NCBI GenBank assembly: GCA_905216195.1
Contig: CAJMSX010000002.1
Location: forward strand, 1 to 64,000
Reading direction: 5' to 3'
From: an uncultured bacterium
GTDB lineage: Bacteria > Bacteroidota > Bacteroidia > Bacteroidales > Marinifilaceae
Length of the DNA: 64,000 nucleotides
Shown here: positions 48,352 through 58,366 of the stretch, one piece after another
Position numbering within the stretch: the stretch's first letter is position 1
How the letters are laid out: every line of letters starts with the position of its first letter
Notes under the pieces: generated by a model
What the model was told of the DNA's origin: nothing
What the model saw: the letters and a program-made list of their open reading frames with translations, nothing else
Database searches by the model: none
Position numbers and translations under genes: made by a program

Positions 48352-49953
48352 TTAAAAGCCTCTACCGAACATTTCCCAAAGCTGAGCCTCCAGTTCTTCC
48401 CACTGCCGAAGCGTAGCATAGGCGAAATCGTTCGTATACCGGGTAACTTCTGCCCGGGCCTCCTTCCGCTTCCCTTCACTGACCAATTGTTTCACCCGGG
48501 CTTCCAGACCCGGCATTTCAGCCAGGGCCTTATTTTCAAACGCCAGTACGGCCGGTTCGATCAAAGCTCTTCCCTTCGCCCAGTTTACCTGAGCCAGACG
48601 ATTGGTTCTCCGGTAAGTCCACAAAGCGGCATCGTCCCGGTAGCTCAGCTGTCCGCATACACCGAAGCTTTTCGGCAAACGGGTGATTCCCGAGAAAATC
48701 GGAACCCTCGGACTTTCCCCCGGATTATCCATAGAAAACCAAGCTACGGCACCGATTTCATCCGGTAACCAATCCCGGCACTGGATAATGTGGGAATACG
48801 CGCACCAGGAAACGGCAACCGTCCGTTGTCTTTTGATCACATCAGGACGCAACGTATTCAGCAACGTAATCAGATCACTGCTCATCCAGGGCTGGGCAAC
48901 CGGACTCTTCACCAGCGTATCCCGGCTCGATCCGTCCCTATTTCTCAATTTTTTCGTCACCATCAAACCTTTGGTCATATCCCAGGGAGTACCTTCGTAG
49001 GTTTCCCGGTAGTAACGCATCACTTCCTGAGGCGATATCTTATGTTCCGGTTTCACAGAAAAAGGCAATTCCTCCGCATCGTAAGAAAGATTCAAAGAAG
49101 GCGCCAAAGTACTCAACACATAAAATTCCCGGATAGAGAAAGGTTTTCCCTTACTGATGACCTTATAAAATTTAAAGGGTTCCTTCCCGTCCCAAAATCC
49201 TAATTTTTTAGCTTTTTCCCGCAAATTGGCAGAAGTCATAAAATGATCTTTATCCTCAAAATCGATAGTAGAAATTCTCGGAATATTAGCCGATATACCT
49301 ACATGATCGTCCGGAATCCGCTGTGCAGCCCATAAAGCTCCTACTTCCTCCTTACCGGCACCGGTAATTTCAAAATGCCATACCTCTTTCGGATCGGCTA
49401 TCGTCAGGCATTCCCCCCAATCTCCATAACCGTATTTTTCGGCCAATTCTCCCATGACGCGGATTGCTTCCCGGGCTGTCGAGCAACGTTCCAAAGCAAT
49501 AGCCTGGAGTTCCTCTATGACAAACAACCCTTTATCGTTATGCAATTCCCGGCGTCCGGTAATGGTCGTCTCTCCGATGGCCAGCTGTTTTTCATTCAGA
49601 CAAGGATAAGAAGTATTCAAAAAGGCATATGTATGCTTTACCTGAGGAATTTCTCCCTTTTTCGATACTTTATACATATCCTTCGAAGTCTGGGTATGCA
49701 TTTTTCCCCAATACACCGGTCGCATGCTTCCTGCTTTATGATCAGCAGCCGGCACCATCTCCACCCAGGTCCGGTAGCCACCATCACAAGTGTGGGAGGT
49801 CATCACGGAACCGTCCGTAGAAGCCAGCTTCCCTACCATTATACTCGTACAACTTTCCGGATCTGCAGGACCGGTAACTCCTTTCTCCTGTGCCCATACT
49901 CCTGTTATCTGAAAGAGAAGACACCACGAAACAATAAAAAGACAGTATTTCAT
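48352..49953 (-). CDS. exported C69-family dipeptidase
   Basis: A 533-residue N-terminal-nucleophile hydrolase. A signal peptide (about 1-21, ending VWAQ) is followed by a short propeptide and Cys35 in PESCTSIMVGKLAS, the residue that becomes the nucleophile after self-processing. SHTCDGGYRTWVEMVPA, the RRELHNDKGLFVIEEL and GDWGECLTIADPKEVWHFEI stretches are typical of Bacteroidales PepD/C69 enzymes. It probably cleaves dipeptides in the periplasm; the M24 peptidase gene follows directly. Confidence 0.93.
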   Translation of the reverse strand: MKYCLFIVSWCLLFQITGVWAQEKGVTGPADPESCTSIMVGKLASTDGSVMTSHTCDGGYRTWVEMVPAADHKAGSMRPVYWGKMHTQTSKDMYKVSKKGEIPQVKHTYAFLNTSYPCLNEKQLAIGETTITGRRELHNDKGLFVIEELQAIALERCSTAREAIRVMGELAEKYGYGDWGECLTIADPKEVWHFEITGAGKEEVGALWAAQRIPDDHVGISANIPRISTIDFEDKDHFMTSANLREKAKKLGFWDGKEPFKFYKVISKGKPFSIREFYVLSTLAPSLNLSYDAEELPFSVKPEHKISPQEVMRYYRETYEGTPWDMTKGLMVTKKLRNRDGSSRDTLVKSPVAQPWMSSDLITLLNTLRPDVIKRQRTVAVSWCAYSHIIQCRDWLPDEIGAVAWFSMDNPGESPRVPIFSGITRLPKSFGVCGQLSYRDDAALWTYRRTNRLAQVNWAKGRALIEPAVLAFENKALAEMPGLEARVKQLVSEGKRKEARAEVTRYTNDFAYATLRQWEELEAQLWEMFGRGF

Positions 49954-50065
49954 ATTTGTCGGTTTTTGTTAATAAATCACGCCTTCAAATATAGGAACTA
50001 TAAAAAATGAAATTCCATGTAAAAAGTTAAAAAAAACATAATCTTTAAATCTCAGTTTGGTGTTC

Positions 50066-52150
50066 CTATTTCCATCCTATCCTTATATTATTTAAGCGTA
50101 TCGCCGAGTTCCTGCTCTCGGGCTCAGCCGGACGCAGAATACACCGGTGCCAATCCGCCGGACGTAAAATAAACTTTCCGGCTTTTAAACGGTATATCTT
50201 CCCCTCCGGCAAAGGCCGTACACCCAGGCAGAGTTTTTTCTCAAACCGGTTGTATAATTTCAATAACAATTGATTTTTACCTTTTTTCAACGGCAACACG
50301 ACCCTTTCCCGGTTACAGCATTTCCCCTTCGGGGAAGTATGAACCGAAATATAGTCCCCGTTCAAAATAATCTGGATACCGTTCCCGCTGGTCAGTTCCA
50401 CCAACACCTCTCCGGCTTTTTTCGCTTCGATTTCCTGTAAAAGTAAGATCGAACTTCGTTCGCCCACCGGCAATTTCACTTCTTTTCCTCTTTTAAAACC
50501 GGCCCATTCCCGCCATTCGCTTTCCGGAGCCTCCGGATGAATATCTTTTATCTCCTGCGGACGCCTGCCGAAAACACTACCCGATCTCTTTAAAAAGACC
50601 TTCCCCCAGTATACATCGGACTCTCCCAACAAGGCAGATTTCCTTTCCTCGTCTCCTTCCAAAGAAATCACTTGCTGTTGATCATCGATTTCCAGCCGGA
50701 TCCTTTTTCCTTTTTCCTGATCCGTATAATCGATCCAGGGTTCGAAATTTCCCCGGGGAGCCGAAAAACCCCAGGTATAAGCGATTATACTTTGAAAACC
50801 CGTATAGTAATCTATACTGGAATAAGCATATAAAGGTTCCGCATTCCGGGGGGTGAGCGTCTTTCCCCTCACCCGGCTCCGTACCGGATCGATTCTGAAA
50901 TCCTTCTCGAAAGTGACCCGGATCACTTCCCAGGGCTTTCGGCCTGCGGTTATATAGTCGATCTCCCAGGCTCCTTTTTTGAAAACATAAGACAGAGGGG
51001 TTCCTTCCAGGGTTTCCACCTGGCTGACTTTTCCCTTTACGCCTTCCAAACGAAGGCTCCGGGCCGGGGTTTCCGGAGAAACAAACAAATATAAGCGATT
51101 TTCCTTGGCCGTGATCTCCCCCCAATCGAAAGAAAGGTCCAGCGGATTCGCTTCAGCCCCGTAGATAGCTTCCCCATAGCGATCGAGCCATTTTCCCATT
51201 TTCAATAAAACCTCCTTTTCAAAGGGAACCACGCTTCCGTCCCCCTTCGGCCCTATATTCAACAGATAATTTCCGCCATGACTGACCACCCTGACCAGAC
51301 TGAGGAGTTTTTCATTCACTTTATCACGGACTTCCCCCCGTTTCTGCCAGGACCGGTATCCCCAGGTTTCGTCAAAAAATGAAGCAGCCGTTTGCCAGGG
51401 AACCCCGATTTTATAATCGGGATACTCGTTATCGCCTAACACGCTGAAATCGCTGCAATCATTCCCCAAACGTCCGCTAATCATGCATTTCGGTTGCAAG
51501 CGGCTGACCAGATCGTACAATCCCCGGCTTTGCTCCGGCGTAAGGGAGCCCATATCAAACCAGATTTCCGAAATAGCCCCGTACCCGGTCATAATCTCTT
51601 CCACCTGTTTCAAATTATAATCGTAATGTTCCGGAGTAAGAGGATCCGCATTATGACTGGAAATGGGATAAGCCTGAGGGAAATGCCAGTCGATCAAGGA
51701 ATAATAGACACCGAAACGCATATTCCGTTTCCGGCAGGCATCCGCCAATTCCTGCATGACATCCCGGCCGAAAGGGGTCGCATCCACAATATTAAAATCC
51801 GTATATTTCGAATGATACATGCAGAAACCGTCGTGGTGTTTGGAGGTAAAAACGATGGATTTCATCCCGGCAGCTTGTGCCAGAGCGACAATAGAATCCG
51901 CATTCCAGGCCGTCGGATTAAACCGATTCGCCACTTCCGCATACCAATCACTGAAAATTCCCCCATGAGACTGTATTTGTTCACTATAGCCGCTGGTCAC
52001 GGGTTTTCCTTCCCATACTCCCCCCAATTCGGAATAAAGCCCGAAATGAATAAACATGGAAAATTTCTGGTTCATCCAGACCGAATCCGGTTTGGTCTGC
52101 CCCGAGACAAAACCGCTAATACATAACAAACCTATAAATATCTTAAACAT
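50066..52150 (-). CDS. exported GH29 alpha-L-fucosidase with long C-terminal extension
   Basis: A 694-residue enzyme from the ATG at 52150 (MFKIFIGLLCISGFVSGQTK, a signal peptide); a TTG six codons earlier is less likely. The (beta/alpha)8 catalytic domain shows FSMFIHFGLYSELGGVWEGK, TSKHHDGFCMYHSKYTDFN and the nucleophile Asp in EIWFDMGSL. It releases terminal L-fucose from glycans such as mucin. After about residue 430 an extra 260 residues (ending in a carbohydrate-binding-like beta region with TSGNGIQIILNGDYIS) are present. It stands alone, not in a SusCD cluster. Confidence 0.93.
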   Translation of the reverse strand: MFKIFIGLLCISGFVSGQTKPDSVWMNQKFSMFIHFGLYSELGGVWEGKPVTSGYSEQIQSHGGIFSDWYAEVANRFNPTAWNADSIVALAQAAGMKSIVFTSKHHDGFCMYHSKYTDFNIVDATPFGRDVMQELADACRKRNMRFGVYYSLIDWHFPQAYPISSHNADPLTPEHYDYNLKQVEEIMTGYGAISEIWFDMGSLTPEQSRGLYDLVSRLQPKCMISGRLGNDCSDFSVLGDNEYPDYKIGVPWQTAASFFDETWGYRSWQKRGEVRDKVNEKLLSLVRVVSHGGNYLLNIGPKGDGSVVPFEKEVLLKMGKWLDRYGEAIYGAEANPLDLSFDWGEITAKENRLYLFVSPETPARSLRLEGVKGKVSQVETLEGTPLSYVFKKGAWEIDYITAGRKPWEVIRVTFEKDFRIDPVRSRVRGKTLTPRNAEPLYAYSSIDYYTGFQSIIAYTWGFSAPRGNFEPWIDYTDQEKGKRIRLEIDDQQQVISLEGDEERKSALLGESDVYWGKVFLKRSGSVFGRRPQEIKDIHPEAPESEWREWAGFKRGKEVKLPVGERSSILLLQEIEAKKAGEVLVELTSGNGIQIILNGDYISVHTSPKGKCCNRERVVLPLKKGKNQLLLKLYNRFEKKLCLGVRPLPEGKIYRLKAGKFILRPADWHRCILRPAEPESRNSAIRLNNIRIGWK

Positions 52151-52183
52151 AGCCGTTCGATTATACAACGGCGATAAAGATAA

Positions 52184-52609
52184 TTAATTTTTCGTTATTT
52201 TCCGTCCTTTAAACAAGAATGCCGCAAAAGGGATACAGATTCCTGCAATAACGACCAGCCAGGCGCCATAGCGGATAAACACTTCGTTTCCGGTGAGATT
52301 TCCCATATTTCCGCCTAAAGTAATGGTCGTATCCCGGGAAAAATAAATATCGAACATCCGCCAGATGACCACAATAGAGGCCGCAATACTGAAAATGGAC
52401 AGCAACCAGACATTCCGGTTGCTCATATTGGCCCGCTGGTCTCCCCTCAACCCTAAAAACAATACGATAATAAACATGATAAAGGTAAACCATCCCGAAG
52501 AAGATAAACCGGAAACACTTCCCCAGGTACCGATTTGATACCAGGGCAAAAAAGTAGCTATTAATCCGATAATAGCAATAATAAAAACAACAAATCTTTG
52601 TCTACTCAT
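52184..52609 (-). CDS. small four-helix membrane protein, unknown
   Basis: A 141-residue protein with four hydrophobic segments (about residues 7-25, 37-53, 67-88, 112-133) and a basic end (KGRKITKN). A signal-like first helix follows MSRQRF. It lies 33 bases upstream of the fucosidase gene on the same strand and may be co-transcribed with it. Function unknown. Confidence 0.8.
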   Translation of the reverse strand: MSRQRFVVFIIAIIGLIATFLPWYQIGTWGSVSGLSSSGWFTFIMFIIVLFLGLRGDQRANMSNRNVWLLSIFSIAASIVVIWRMFDIYFSRDTTITLGGNMGNLTGNEVFIRYGAWLVVIAGICIPFAAFLFKGRKITKN

Positions 52610-52721
52610 ACCTCTTAATTTTATTTATTCTGCTGATTTATACGTTTTTTTCAGAGAGGAAGTTCAAAGAAAAGAGAAGAAAGAAAAAAAGCAAATTTTC
52701 GAAAATATCTGTAGCTTTTTT

Positions 52722-52753
52722 TTTGGTAATCGTAATAACAATGAGTACTTTTG
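52722..52753 (+). promoter_or_regulatory. promoter of the methylmalonyl-CoA decarboxylase operon
   Basis: TTTG (52722-52725) and TACTTTTG (52746-52753) are 20 bases apart. Transcription would start about 125 bases before the epimerase start codon, leaving an AT-rich leader. Confidence 0.75.
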
Positions 52754-52883
52754 GTGCAAATTTGCAAAGGAAACGTTTCCGTTGTGAGACCGGATTATGT
52801 GCAAAACTATGTTTTTAAACATCATTTTTTAAATACCATATACAAGTTAAAATATAAATTACTAATTTTTAAAATTTATTGTT

Positions 52884-53288
52884 ATGACACCGACTCATAT
52901 CGAACACATTGGCATTGCTGTCAAAAGTCTCGAAGAAGCTATCCCTTTTTATGAAAAAGTATTGGGATTAAAATGTTATGCTATCGAAGAAGTTGCCGAC
53001 CAGAAAGTAAAAACCGCTTTCTTTCAGGTAGGACAAACCAAGATAGAATTATTAGAATCTACGGATCCCGAAGGCCCTATCGGCAAATTCGTAGAAAAAA
53101 CGGGAGGAGGCATGCACCACATGGCATTTGCCGTAGAAGATGTAGCTCAGGCCTTAAACGAAGCTGCAGAAGCCGGATGTCAGTTAATCGATAAAGCACC
53201 CCGCTGTGGAGCCGAAGGGTTGAAAATCGGCTTCCTTCATCCAAAATCCACTTGTCGGGTATTGACCGAACTGTGTGGTAAAAAATAA
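52884..53288 (+). CDS. mce: methylmalonyl-CoA epimerase
   Basis: A 134-residue vicinal-oxygen-chelate protein that interconverts the R and S forms of methylmalonyl-CoA. Two VOC half-domains are visible: HIEHIGIAVKSLEEAIPFYE with a metal-binding His, and GGMHHMAFAVEDVAQALNEA with the second His; Glu residues in KIELLES and RVLTELCG complete the site. Length is typical. First gene of the operon, 34 bases before mmdA. Confidence 0.97.
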   Translation: MTPTHIEHIGIAVKSLEEAIPFYEKVLGLKCYAIEEVADQKVKTAFFQVGQTKIELLESTDPEGPIGKFVEKTGGGMHHMAFAVEDVAQALNEAAEAGCQLIDKAPRCGAEGLKIGFLHPKSTCRVLTELCGKK

Positions 53289-53322
53289 TTCCTGAATTTT
53301 CAATTATACATATATATATAAT

Positions 53323-54885
53323 ATGATGACAAATCAAGATAAAGTAAAAAAACTGATTGACCTTCGCGTTGAAGCAAAATTAGGAGGCGGTGAAAAAAGA
53401 ATCGATTCCCAACATAAAAAAGGGAAACAAACGGCTCGCGAACGTATTGAAATGCTGCTGGACGACGGTAGTTTCGAAGAATTTGATATGTTTGTAACTC
53501 ACCGCTGTACCAATTTTGGTATGGAAAAGACGAAATTCCTCGGAGACGGTGTCGTTACCGGACAGGGAACCATCGACGGTCGTTTAGTATTCGTATTTGC
53601 CCAGGATTTTACCGTATTTGGCGGAGCTTTATCCGAAACTCTGGCACAGAAAATATGCAAAGTAATGGACAAAGCGATGACAGTCGGAGCTCCGGTTATC
53701 GGTTTGAACGATTCCGGCGGCGCCCGTATTCAGGAAGGGGTTACCTCTCTGGCGGGTTATGCTGAAATTTTCGAACGTAACATTTTGGCCTCCGGAGTAA
53801 TTCCCCAGATTTCAGCCATTTTCGGTCCCTGTGCAGGGGGTGCCGTATATTCTCCCGCCTTAACCGACTTTATCCTGATGACGGAAGAAACTTCCTATAT
53901 GTTTGTAACTGGTCCGAAAGTAGTGAAAACCGTAACCGGCGAAGACATCAGTACCGAAGATTTGGGAGGTGCCGGAATTCATTCCACCAAATCGGGAGTA
54001 GCTCATTTTAAAGTAGAAAACGAAGAAGAAGGTATATTGATCATCCGGAAACTTCTCTCTTATCTGCCTTCCAACAACCTGGAAGACGCTCCGATTATAG
54101 ATTGTACGGATCCGATCGACCGGCTGGAGGATCATTTGAATTCGATGATTCCGGACAATCCGAATCAACCCTACAACATGCTGGAAGTCATCGAAGCCAT
54201 CGTGGACCACGGAGAATTTCTGGAAGTACACCGCAACTTTGCCAAAAACATCATCGTGGGATTCTGCCGCATGGACGGTATGCCTGTCGGCGTAATCGCC
54301 AACCAGCCGAATTTCCTGGCCGGAGTTCTCGATATTCAGGCTTCCCGCAAAGCCGCCCGTTTCGTCCGTTTCTGCGACTGTTTCAACATTCCGATTCTGA
54401 CATTGGTAGACGTACCCGGATTCTTACCGGGCAGCGGTCAGGAATACGGCGGTATCATCATCCATGGAGCAAAACTTTTATTTGCCTACGGAGAAGCCAC
54501 TGTGCCTAAAGTAACCGTAACCTTACGTAAATCTTACGGAGGAGCCCACGACGTGATGTCTTGTAAACAATTGCGCGGAGATGCCAATTATGCCTGGCCT
54601 TCTGCTCAGATCGCCGTGATGGGAGCTTCCGGCGCTATCGAAGTATTGTACGGTAAAGAAGTTGCCGCTCTGAAGTCCGATGAAGAAAAAGCAAAATTCA
54701 TTCAGGAAAAAGTAGAGGCTTACGACGAAGCTTTTGCCAATCCTTATCAGGCCGCTTCTTACGGATATATCGATGACGTGATCGAACCGCGCAACACCCG
54801 CTTCCGGGTTATCCGCGCTTTTGAAAGCCTGAGAACCAAAAAAGTTGTCAATCCGCCGAAGAAACACAGTAATATACCTTTGTAA
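53323..54885 (+). CDS. mmdA: methylmalonyl-CoA decarboxylase alpha / acyl-CoA carboxyltransferase subunit
   Basis: A 520-residue carboxyltransferase (two crotonase-like halves) that moves the carboxyl group of (S)-methylmalonyl-CoA to biotin, giving propionyl-CoA. Seen: [20 protein letters not shown], the oxyanion-hole Gly-rich segments [18 protein letters not shown] and [16 protein letters not shown] in the N-terminal half, and [20 protein letters not shown] in the C-terminal half. It could also act in the carboxylation direction. The sodium-pump and biotin-carrier genes follow, which favours the decarboxylase. Two adjacent ATGs are possible starts. Confidence 0.95.
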   Translation: MMTNQDKVKKLIDLRVEAKLGGGEKRIDSQHKKGKQTARERIEMLLDDGSFEEFDMFVTHRCTNFGMEKTKFLGDGVVTGQGTIDGRLVFVFAQDFTVFGGALSETLAQKICKVMDKAMTVGAPVIGLNDSGGARIQEGVTSLAGYAEIFERNILASGVIPQISAIFGPCAGGAVYSPALTDFILMTEETSYMFVTGPKVVKTVTGEDISTEDLGGAGIHSTKSGVAHFKVENEEEGILIIRKLLSYLPSNNLEDAPIIDCTDPIDRLEDHLNSMIPDNPNQPYNMLEVIEAIVDHGEFLEVHRNFAKNIIVGFCRMDGMPVGVIANQPNFLAGVLDIQASRKAARFVRFCDCFNIPILTLVDVPGFLPGSGQEYGGIIIHGAKLLFAYGEATVPKVTVTLRKSYGGAHDVMSCKQLRGDANYAWPSAQIAVMGASGAIEVLYGKEVAALKSDEEKAKFIQEKVEAYDEAFANPYQAASYGYIDDVIEPRNTRFRVIRAFESLRTKKVVNPPKKHSNIPL

Positions 54886-54897
54886 AAATAATAAAGT

Positions 54898-55266
54898 ATG
54901 ACAAGTTTAATAATGCTTTCCCCGGATTTGGCTGCGGAAGCCGGTGGATACACCATTTCTGTCGTGAGTATCCTGGTTGTATTTTTATCTCTTACCGTAT
55001 TGGTAGCTATCTTCATGGCTATTCCGAAAATATTGGAGGTGAATATTAAAAATAAACTGAAAAAAGCCGGAAAACATGAAGAGAACACGGATATCAACGT
55101 GGAGGGAGATGTGAATGCTGCCATAGCCATGGGACTTCATATGTATTTCAATGAGTTACATGACGAAGAAAGTAACATCATCACCATTCATAACGCACCG
55201 AAACAATACTCTCCATGGAGTTCCAAAATTTACAGTGTGCAAAACCAGCCGGTGAGAAAACAGTGA
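54898..55266 (+). CDS. decarboxylase gamma/delta-type small subunit (OadG-like)
   Basis: A 122-residue protein with one membrane helix (residues about 19-43, ISVVSILVVFLSLTVLVAIF) followed by a basic and then hydrophilic cytoplasmic tail (MHMYFNELHDEESNIITIHN-like). This is the plan of OadG/MmdD, which holds the carboxyltransferase and membrane subunits together. It starts 12 bases after mmdA and is followed by the biotin carrier. Confidence 0.88.
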   Translation: MTSLIMLSPDLAAEAGGYTISVVSILVVFLSLTVLVAIFMAIPKILEVNIKNKLKKAGKHEENTDINVEGDVNAAIAMGLHMYFNELHDEESNIITIHNAPKQYSPWSSKIYSVQNQPVRKQ

Positions 55267-55308
55267 GAATGAACGACAAGAAAAACGCAAAAGACAAGTA
55301 TAGTTAAT

Positions 55309-55737
55309 ATGAAAAAATACAAATTCAAAATAAACGGTCAGACCTACGAAGTAGAAGTAGGTATATTCGACGGAACCAACGCAACTGTTTCCGTAAACGG
55401 AACTCCTTACCAGGTTGAAATGCAGGGGGAAGAGAAAAAAGCCAAGACTCCTGTATTGGCCCGTAAACCGGTAGTGAACAAACCCGGAGAAGGACAAATC
55501 AAAAAAACGGAAAGCAGTGGTGCAGGCTATAAAGTAAATTCACCGCTACCCGGCACAATCAAAAAAATCAACGTGACCGTGGGAGCAACCATAAAAGCCG
55601 GAGATTGTCTGATGATCATGGAAGCCATGAAAATGGACAATAACGTAAACGCCGAAAAAGGCGGTACGGTGAAAGCCATCAACGTAAGAGAAGGGGACGC
55701 CGTGCTTCAGGGTGATACTTTAATAGAAATAGCATAA
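55309..55737 (+). CDS. mmdC: biotin carboxyl-carrier subunit
   Basis: A 142-residue protein. An N-terminal beta domain (MKKYKFKINGQTYEVEVGIF) is linked by a Lys/Pro stretch to a C-terminal biotinyl domain (about 75-142) with EAMKMDN, whose Lys108 is the biotin attachment site. It swings the carboxyl group from the carboxyltransferase to the membrane beta subunit, which releases it as CO2. Confidence 0.96.
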   Translation: MKKYKFKINGQTYEVEVGIFDGTNATVSVNGTPYQVEMQGEEKKAKTPVLARKPVVNKPGEGQIKKTESSGAGYKVNSPLPGTIKKINVTVGATIKAGDCLMIMEAMKMDNNVNAEKGGTVKAINVREGDAVLQGDTLIEIA

Positions 55738-55751
55738 TTACAACAAAGAGT

Positions 55752-57386
55752 ATGAACAAATTAATTTCCTTTTTGCTAACCTTTCTGCTTGTTGTCCTGA
55801 CCGGGAATTTCAGTCAGGCTTCGAACGAAGGCAGCATAGAAAATAAACTTGTCCACGGGAAATGGGTGAACAAAGCCGATGGCTACATCCCCAACGCAGT
55901 GGGCAAGTCCGACCGCACGGTTGCCCGTTATAAAACCTACCAATTCCACGACGACGGAACGTTTACGATGGACTCCATCAAACAACGTTATACCGGAATC
56001 TGGAGAGTGCAGGGGAATACGGTCATCATGAAATTCAACCCTAAGAAAATAACACAATTCTCCCCTAACCTGGATCCGAATTCTTCCGGACAGGGATATG
56101 TCACCACCGATGTGATTGTAGATTTGGGAGAACGGACGGCTACCGTAACCGATAACATGCTGCAATTCGCCGATCCCGCCGGAAACGCGGTACATAATTC
56201 CAATGCTGTAGCCGGAATGAAAAACTTCTGGGAGTTTACCGGATTTGCCAATGCAACGACTGGTAACCTCATTATGATCGTGGTAGCCTTGATATTCATT
56301 TGGTTGGCCATCAAATTCGACTACGAACCCATGTTGCTGATTCCGATCGGAATGGGTATCATTATCGGAAATATTCCGTTCTACATGGGAGAAGCTTTCA
56401 ACCTGAAATTGGGAATATACGAACCGGGCTCGGTGTTGAACATTTTGTATTCGGGGGTTATCAACGGATGGTATCCGCCCTTGATCTTCCTGGGAATCGG
56501 CGCCATGACCGACTTCTCCTCCCTGATCTCCAACCCGCGACTGATGTTGCTGGGAGCGGCAGCACAGGTAGGTATCTTCGTTACTTTCCTGGGAGCTTTG
56601 TGGTTGGGATTCGCTCCGCCGGAAGCCGCAGCTATCGGAATTATCGGCGGTGCAGACGGACCTACCGCCATTTTCCTTTCCTCCAAACTAGCCAACGGGG
56701 TAAACATGCTGGCCGACGGCACATTGGTCAAAAACCTGATCGGCCCGATCGCCATCGCAGCCTATTCCTATATGGCCCTGGTACCCGTTATCCAGCCGCC
56801 GGTAATCAATCTGCTGACGACCCGGAAAGAAAGAAAAATCAAAATGAGACCGCCTCGTTCAGTGAGCCGTCTGGAAAAACAATTGTTCCCGATTATCGGA
56901 TTGTTGCTGACCGCTTTCATCGCTCCTTCGGCTTTGCCGCTGTTAGGTATGTTATTCTTCGGTAATTTGCTGAAAGAATCTACGGTAACCAATCGTTTGG
57001 CTAATACGGCCAGCAATGCGTTGATCGATACCATCACGATGTTGTTGGGTATTACGGTAGGAGCTTCTACTCAAGCCGACGTGTTCCTCACCGCCACCTC
57101 CATCAAAATCTTTGCGCTGGGTGCGGGTTCCTTCATCATCGCCACCGCTGGAGGTGTACTGGTTGCCAAAATTATGAACTGGCTTTCTCCCAAAAGCAAT
57201 CCGATCAATCCGATGATCGGCGCCGCCGGAGTATCTGCCGTACCCGACAGTGCCCGCGTGGTGCAAAATATGGGACTGAAAAACGATCCGACCAACTATT
57301 TGCTGATGCATGCCATGGCACCGAATGTTTCCGGTGTGATCGGTTCTGCCGTTGCCGCGGGTACGCTCTTGAGCTTCCTGATGTAA
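55752..57386 (+). CDS. mmdB: sodium-pumping decarboxylase beta subunit with extra N-terminal exported domain
   Basis: A 544-residue protein. The C-terminal 380 residues (from about 160) are the OadB/MmdB membrane subunit that couples decarboxylation of carboxybiotin to Na+ export, with GIIGGADGPTAIFLSSKLA and the closing NPMIGAAGVSAVPDSARVVQ, including its conserved Asp. Unlike usual beta subunits of about 370-430 residues, it begins with a signal peptide (about 1-23) and a 130-residue domain of beta strands (KTYQFHDDGTFTMDSIKQRY, GIWRVQGNTVIMKFN) like lipocalin-type domains. That domain would face the periplasm. Last gene of the operon. Confidence 0.93.
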   Translation: MNKLISFLLTFLLVVLTGNFSQASNEGSIENKLVHGKWVNKADGYIPNAVGKSDRTVARYKTYQFHDDGTFTMDSIKQRYTGIWRVQGNTVIMKFNPKKITQFSPNLDPNSSGQGYVTTDVIVDLGERTATVTDNMLQFADPAGNAVHNSNAVAGMKNFWEFTGFANATTGNLIMIVVALIFIWLAIKFDYEPMLLIPIGMGIIIGNIPFYMGEAFNLKLGIYEPGSVLNILYSGVINGWYPPLIFLGIGAMTDFSSLISNPRLMLLGAAAQVGIFVTFLGALWLGFAPPEAAAIGIIGGADGPTAIFLSSKLANGVNMLADGTLVKNLIGPIAIAAYSYMALVPVIQPPVINLLTTRKERKIKMRPPRSVSRLEKQLFPIIGLLLTAFIAPSALPLLGMLFFGNLLKESTVTNRLANTASNALIDTITMLLGITVGASTQADVFLTATSIKIFALGAGSFIIATAGGVLVAKIMNWLSPKSNPINPMIGAAGVSAVPDSARVVQNMGLKNDPTNYLLMHAMAPNVSGVIGSAVAAGTLLSFLM

Positions 57387-57406
57387 CTTTCAGCATCCTA
57401 TAAAAT

Positions 57407-57437
57407 AAAAGGATATCTCGCGATGAGATATCCTTTT
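57407..57437 (+). terminator. terminator of the decarboxylase operon
   Basis: AAAAGGATATCTC (57407-57419), loop GCGAT, GAGATATCCTTTT (57425-57437), then TTATTATT: a strong intrinsic terminator 21 bases after the stop. Confidence 0.93.
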
Positions 57438-57572
57438 TTATTATTCGTTTACGAAGCGACCTTTAAAAATCAGCCCTATTGTTGTTATATCAAATAACGG
57501 TTCATGTAATTCAACTTTCTATCTAAAATATAAAATAAACCGATTTCTATTTAGCACCACGTAAATAAAAAA

Positions 57573-58259
57573 TTATACAGACATTTTTTGGTATACACCA
57601 CGCACCAACCACACATGAGTAATATATTCTTTCTTCATTTCTAAAGGAGCATAATTCGGATTATGAGCCACCAACAGGAAGTTGTCTTCCGGAGATTCGT
57701 TACTCGGCCGGATTTCTCTCAGTAAACGCCGGTGATCTTCCAGCTCTATCAGATAGATATTTCCAAACTCTACGAATTTTCTCCATTGAAATACAGGACG
57801 GAGTAAAAGCATCGCTCCGGCCACAAAGGTAGGAACCATCGTATCCCGGGTAACGTACATACCCACATCTCCTTCCTCGGCTTCAGGGAAAGGCATGTAG
57901 GCGTCGAAATGTTGTTGCACCTCGATTTCAATGCTATTGCGCACGGTGCTCCGGACCGGGTTGATGTCGATCAACGGAACAAAACGGTAGCTGATCGTAG
58001 CGTTAATGCGGGAAGAATCCATTTGATCGATGGGCAAAGATTCCCCAAAAGTCATCGGTCCTTTTCCCCGGAATAACCACTCTGCAGATACTTCGGTATA
58101 GTTATTGAGAAACTTCAATATATTATCCTCCGTCATCCCGTTGCTCTGACTAAAAACCCCGTTTGTAATACCGGTTTGCCGATAACATTCGTACTTGGTA
58201 ATTCTTTTTTTGTTAAGAAATTCCAAAATTCTTTCCTTGATTATTGATGTTTTTCGCAT
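57573..58259 (-). CDS. S24/LexA-like regulator with altered catalytic site
   Basis: A 228-residue protein: an N-terminal helix-turn-helix-like region (about 5-60, ILEFLNKKRITKYECYRQTG, NGVFSQSNG) and a C-terminal S24 domain (about 95-225). In cleavable LexA/CI-type repressors the nucleophile Ser lies in G-D-S-M; here it is RDTMVPTF with Thr140. The usual catalytic Lys region reads DHRRLLREIRP, without a clear Lys. It is therefore probably a non-cleaving transcription regulator. It starts 107 bases from the left end of the invertible segment and is divergent from the SusC gene. Confidence 0.85.
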   Translation of the reverse strand: MRKTSIIKERILEFLNKKRITKYECYRQTGITNGVFSQSNGMTEDNILKFLNNYTEVSAEWLFRGKGPMTFGESLPIDQMDSSRINATISYRFVPLIDINPVRSTVRNSIEIEVQQHFDAYMPFPEAEEGDVGMYVTRDTMVPTFVAGAMLLLRPVFQWRKFVEFGNIYLIELEDHRRLLREIRPSNESPEDNFLLVAHNPNYAPLEMKKEYITHVWLVRGVYQKMSV

Positions 58260-58366
58260 AAAAATTTTAATTTTTGAAAAATTTATATTAAAATTGCAAC
58301 ATATCTCTTAAAGAGTGTTGCTTATCTCTATCTAAGATAATGAAAAAATATGGGATAATCTAATAA

